Source: CAWEYO01 sp963813315
GTDB lineage: Bacteria > Pseudomonadota > Alphaproteobacteria > Rhizobiales > Rhizobiaceae
Direction: 5' to 3'
DNA: 64,000 nucleotides
NCBI GenBank assembly: GCA_963813315.1
Contig: CAWEYO010000018.1
Location: forward strand, 124,001 to 188,000
Part shown: positions 61,543 through 64,000 of the stretch, in pieces
Layout: each line of letters begins with the position of its first letter
How positions within the stretch are numbered: position 1 is the first letter of the stretch
Notes under the pieces: generated by a model
Told to the model about the DNA's origin: nothing
Databases searched by the model: none
What the model saw: only the letters and a program-made list of their open reading frames with translations
Translations under genes and position numbers: made by a program

Positions 61543-62518
61543 ATCTCCGTCGCAGCCGCACAGGCGCCTCGCCGAAGGTGCGCGAGAACGCGCGCGAGAA
61601 GGCGGCGGCAGATGAGAACCCGGTGCGGGCGGCGATGTCGGCCATTGCCACGCGCGTGTCGAGAACGAGGCGCCGGGCCGCACCGAGGCGCAGCCGGAGA
61701 TAATAGGCGCCAGGGGTCTCGCCGATCGACTTACGGAAAATCATCTCCAGTGCGCGCGCTGTGACACCTGTCCGCCTCGCGATTGCCCCGATGGTAAGGG
61801 GCTCGTCGACATGTTGCTCCATCAGGCGGATCGCTTGCGCAAGCCGCGGATCGTACCCGTCGAGCCTGCCCAGCGACACCAAGGGCTGGGCATCGGCGGC
61901 TGTCTTGGTCTGGTCGTAGATGAAGACGCTTGCCACATCGAGCGCCACGGCCATGCCGAGCCTGGTGCGGATCAGATGGAGCATCAGGTCGAAGGTCGGC
62001 GAGGCTCCTCCCGTCGTAAAGACAGGGCCGTCGATGACATAGCGGTCCGGCCTGACGTCGGTGCCCGGAAAGGCTGCGGCGAAATCCTCCATGTCTTCCC
62101 AATGCGTCGTCGCCTTCCGGCCTTCGAGCAATCCGGCCCGGCCGAGCAGCCATGTCCCGGCCTCGACCCCGCCGCAGGCCCGCGCGGCCTTGGCAACGCG
62201 CCGTACGCCCGACAGGAGGCCGTGCGAATGCTGATCGCGCGTGCCAAACCCCCCGACGAGAATCAGCACGTCGGTACTTTCCGCCGGTTCGAAGCTGCCG
62301 CTCACCGCGACAGGCAGGCCGCTGGTCGTGACCGGCGGCTCGCCGCCCACCGAAACGATCTTCCAGTCGAACACGACCTCGCCCGCTATCCGGTTTGCCG
62401 CTCGAAGCGGGTCCACCGCCGAGGCGACGCACATGATCGACGAGCCGGAGAAGACCAGCAACGTCACTTTGAGCGGCAGCCGCTCAGGTTGAAAGATCGT
62501 CGGCTTTTCGCTTCGCAT
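61541..62518 (-). CDS. cdhR: GlxA/AraC-family regulator, probably of carnitine degradation
   Basis: ATG 62518 gives 325 residues. Residues about 15-190 form a DJ-1/PfpI-like amidotransferase domain (VTLLVFSGSSIMCVASAVDP, LILVGGFGTRDQH). Residues about 220-325 form an AraC helix-turn-helix domain (LTIGAIARRTGVTARALEMI and ADIAARTGFSSAAAFSRAFS). The longer upstream frame is a shadow of the next gene. CdhR activates carnitine genes in Pseudomonas. Its divergent position next to the carnitine-type enzymes supports the name; direct proof is lacking. Confidence 0.85.
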   Translation of the reverse strand: MRSEKPTIFQPERLPLKVTLLVFSGSSIMCVASAVDPLRAANRIAGEVVFDWKIVSVGGEPPVTTSGLPVAVSGSFEPAESTDVLILVGGFGTRDQHSHGLLSGVRRVAKAARACGGVEAGTWLLGRAGLLEGRKATTHWEDMEDFAAAFPGTDVRPDRYVIDGPVFTTGGASPTFDLMLHLIRTRLGMAVALDVASVFIYDQTKTAADAQPLVSLGRLDGYDPRLAQAIRLMEQHVDEPLTIGAIARRTGVTARALEMIFRKSIGETPGAYYLRLRLGAARRLVLDTRVAMADIAARTGFSSAAAFSRAFSRTFGEAPVRLRRR

Positions 62519-62599
62519 CAATTCAACTTCGTAAATCGCAAAGCAGTTTTCTGCAAGCCGGTCATCATTGCGGGAACCAACTTCCGGAGGTTCTTTACG

Positions 62600-63505
62600 A
62601 TGGGTCTCAAGCCGAGCCGCGATGTCTTCATTACCTGCGCTGTCACCGGTTCGGGCGACACCGCGAGCCGCTCCGACAAGGTGCCTGTCACGCCGCGCCA
62701 GATTGCCGATGCATCGATCGAGGCGGCGAACGCGGGCGCTGCCATCGCCCACATCCACGTGCGCAACCCCGAAACCGGCAAAGGCTCGCGCGATGTCGCC
62801 CTCTATGAGGAGGTCATGAACCTCATCAAGAAGTCGAGCGTCGACGTCATCATCAACTTCACTGCCGGCATGGGCGGCGATCTTACGCTGGGCAGTGCCG
62901 AGAGGCCATTGCCGCCTGCCGAGGCCGGCACCGACATGGTGGGCGCCACCGAACGGCTGGCGCATGTCGCGAAGCTGTTGCCGGAAATCTGCACGCTTGA
63001 TTGTGGCACGATGAACTTCGGCGAGCAGGACTACGTCATGACAAACACGCCAGGGATGCTGAAGGAAATGGCGGCGCAGATCCAGAAGCTCGGCGTGCGC
63101 CCTGAAGTGGAGATTTTCGATACCGGCCACCTGCTGCTTGCCAAATGGCTTCATGGGCAGGGCCTGCTCGATGACCCGGTCATGGTGCAACTTTGCATGG
63201 GGATTCCGTGGGGCGCACCGGACGATATCGCGACCCTCACCGCGCTGACGGCGAACCTGCCGGCCGACTGGACTTTCTCGGCCTTCTCGATCGGTCGAAA
63301 CCAGCTCCCGTACACCGCGGTGGCGCTGGCGGCCGGCGGCCACGTCCGCGTCGGCCTCGAAGACAATCTCTGGCTCGACAAGGGCGTGTTTGCCACGAAC
63401 GGCGCGCTTGTCGAGCGTGCTGTCAAGGTGGCCGAGGGCATGGGCTCGAAGATCATGAGCCCGGAGGATGTTCGCACGAAGATGAAGCTGCGGAAGCGCT
63501 GGTAG
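62600..63505 (+). CDS. BKACE-family beta-keto acid cleavage enzyme (dehydrocarnitine type)
   Basis: ATG 62600 follows CCGGAGG. The 301-residue TIM-barrel has the BKACE (DUF849) pattern: RSDKVPVTPRQIADASIEAA, the zinc ligands in AAIAHIHVRNPETGKGSRDV, TLDCGTMNFGEQDYVMTNTP and VGLEDNLWLDKGVFATNGAL. Paired with a carnitine-dehydrogenase-like gene six bases downstream, it most likely splits 3-dehydrocarnitine with acetyl-CoA to give glycine betaine CoA ester products. It is transcribed away from the regulator gene. Confidence 0.92.
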   Translation: MGLKPSRDVFITCAVTGSGDTASRSDKVPVTPRQIADASIEAANAGAAIAHIHVRNPETGKGSRDVALYEEVMNLIKKSSVDVIINFTAGMGGDLTLGSAERPLPPAEAGTDMVGATERLAHVAKLLPEICTLDCGTMNFGEQDYVMTNTPGMLKEMAAQIQKLGVRPEVEIFDTGHLLLAKWLHGQGLLDDPVMVQLCMGIPWGAPDDIATLTALTANLPADWTFSAFSIGRNQLPYTAVALAAGGHVRVGLEDNLWLDKGVFATNGALVERAVKVAEGMGSKIMSPEDVRTKMKLRKRW

Positions 63506-63510
63506 GACGA

Positions 63511-64000
63511 ATGAGCACGATCAGGAAAGCGGCCGCAATTGGCGGCGGAGTTATCGGTGCCGGGTGGGTCGCGCGACTGGCGCTGAACGGCATCGATGTA
63601 GCGGTATTCGACCCGGATCCCGAGGCCTCCCGCAAGGTCGGCGAGGTGATGAAGAACGCCCGCCGTGCCTACAAGCAGATGGTGCCGGGCGGCCTGCCGA
63701 AGGAAGGGCGGATCACCTACGCCGGGACCATCGCGGAAGCCGTGGCCGGCGCGGATTTCATTCAGGAGAGCGTGCCGGAGCGGCTGGAGCTCAAGCACAA
63801 GGTGCTCGCCGAAATCGATGCCCACGCGCCGAAAGACGCGCTGATCGGTTCTTCCACGTCCGGCATCAAACCCACCGACATGCAAACCCCGATGACTCAT
63901 CCTGAGCGCCTGGTCGTCGGCCACCCGTTCAACCCGGTCTATCTCCTGCCGCTGGTGGAGATCGTCGGCGGAGAAAAGACTTCCGGGGAAGCCATCGAAA
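63511..64000 (+). CDS. L-carnitine dehydrogenase / 3-hydroxyacyl-CoA dehydrogenase family (cut by window edge)
   Basis: ATG 63511 follows the BKACE stop by five bases. The visible 163 residues show the NAD fold GGGVIGAGWVARLALNGIDV, followed by DFIQESVPERLELKHKVLAE and ERLVVGHPFNPVYLLPLVEI. These fit carnitine dehydrogenase better than fatty-acid HADs, because of the partner BKACE gene. It would oxidise L-carnitine to 3-dehydrocarnitine with NAD+. The C-terminal part, often fused to a thioesterase in this family, lies outside the window. Confidence 0.9.
   Translation, partial: MSTIRKAAAIGGGVIGAGWVARLALNGIDVAVFDPDPEASRKVGEVMKNARRAYKQMVPGGLPKEGRITYAGTIAEAVAGADFIQESVPERLELKHKVLAEIDAHAPKDALIGSSTSGIKPTDMQTPMTHPERLVVGHPFNPVYLLPLVEIVGGEKTSGEAIE

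Noticed and set aside
61541..63343. 600-residue version of the AraC-type regulator
   Set aside because: The first 275 codons are antisense to the BKACE gene and have no similarity to regulators; ATG 62518 gives the normal length.

Overview
The window comes from an alphaproteobacterium of the order Rhizobiales, most likely the Mesorhizobium/Phyllobacteriaceae group. The grounds are the 16S-Ile-Ala-23S-5S-fMet rRNA layout, a helix-9 intervening sequence in the 23S rRNA, a DUF982 protein, several adenylate cyclase/TolB/TPR proteins, a close match to the Mesorhizobium loti cyclic-nucleotide-gated K+ channel MloK1, and many palindromic mosaic repeats between genes. No taxonomic search was run.

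Layout. 1-1436: 5' part of an M23 peptidase gene (minus strand). 1.7-7.6 kb: a complete rRNA operon with promoter, boxA, tRNAs and terminator. 7.6-10.1 kb: gene-poor DNA with mosaic repeats and a 362-bp element with terminal inverted repeats. 10.1-19.4 kb: three adenylate cyclase-like genes (one intact, one frameshifted, one 5'-truncated), a broken amidinotransferase gene, an outer-membrane porin, a DUF982 protein and an OsmC protein. 19.4-24.2 kb: a ribose-type sugar ABC transporter operon in which three of four genes carry frameshifts. 24.4-28.7 kb: periplasmic nitrate reductase operon napEDABC (minus strand), followed by the MloK1-like channel. 30.1-42.6 kb: a phenylacetate degradation regulon, with paaJ-ABCDE-(extra PaaA/C-like gene)-paaZ on the plus strand converging on paaG-paaI-paaK-TetR on the minus strand. 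Matching ACCG-type palindromes lie at both outer promoters. 43-46.3 kb: an SRAP protein, then CIRCE-groES-groEL. 47-50.2 kb: membrane and ion genes (small membrane protein, HlyD-like adaptor, 2-TM K+ channel, Ca2+/H+ antiporter). 50.3-56.4 kb: PPi-type phosphofructokinase, a metallo-beta-lactamase-fold hydrolase and a sulfate ABC transporter operon. 56.6-61.4 kb: a methyltransferase, xylB-xylA, and a HAD hydrolase. 61.5-64 kb: a carnitine-degradation locus (GlxA/AraC-type regulator, BKACE enzyme, dehydrogenase cut by the window edge).

Two features run through the window. First, at least ten otherwise well-conserved genes between 10 and 50 kb are split by one or more single-base shifts, some next to short homopolymers. 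Their intact flanks suggest indel errors in the assembly at least as much as real decay, so I label them as pseudogenes only in the sense of frameshifted. Second, a set of intergenic palindromic repeats recurs in both orientations, in partial copies and in one hybrid copy, and several overlap the TAG/TAA stop codon of the preceding gene. I found no CRISPR array, phage or complete insertion sequence. The window reads mainly as known metabolic operons; the repeats, a deletion-like junction, and an extra PaaA/C-like protein are the less ordinary parts.
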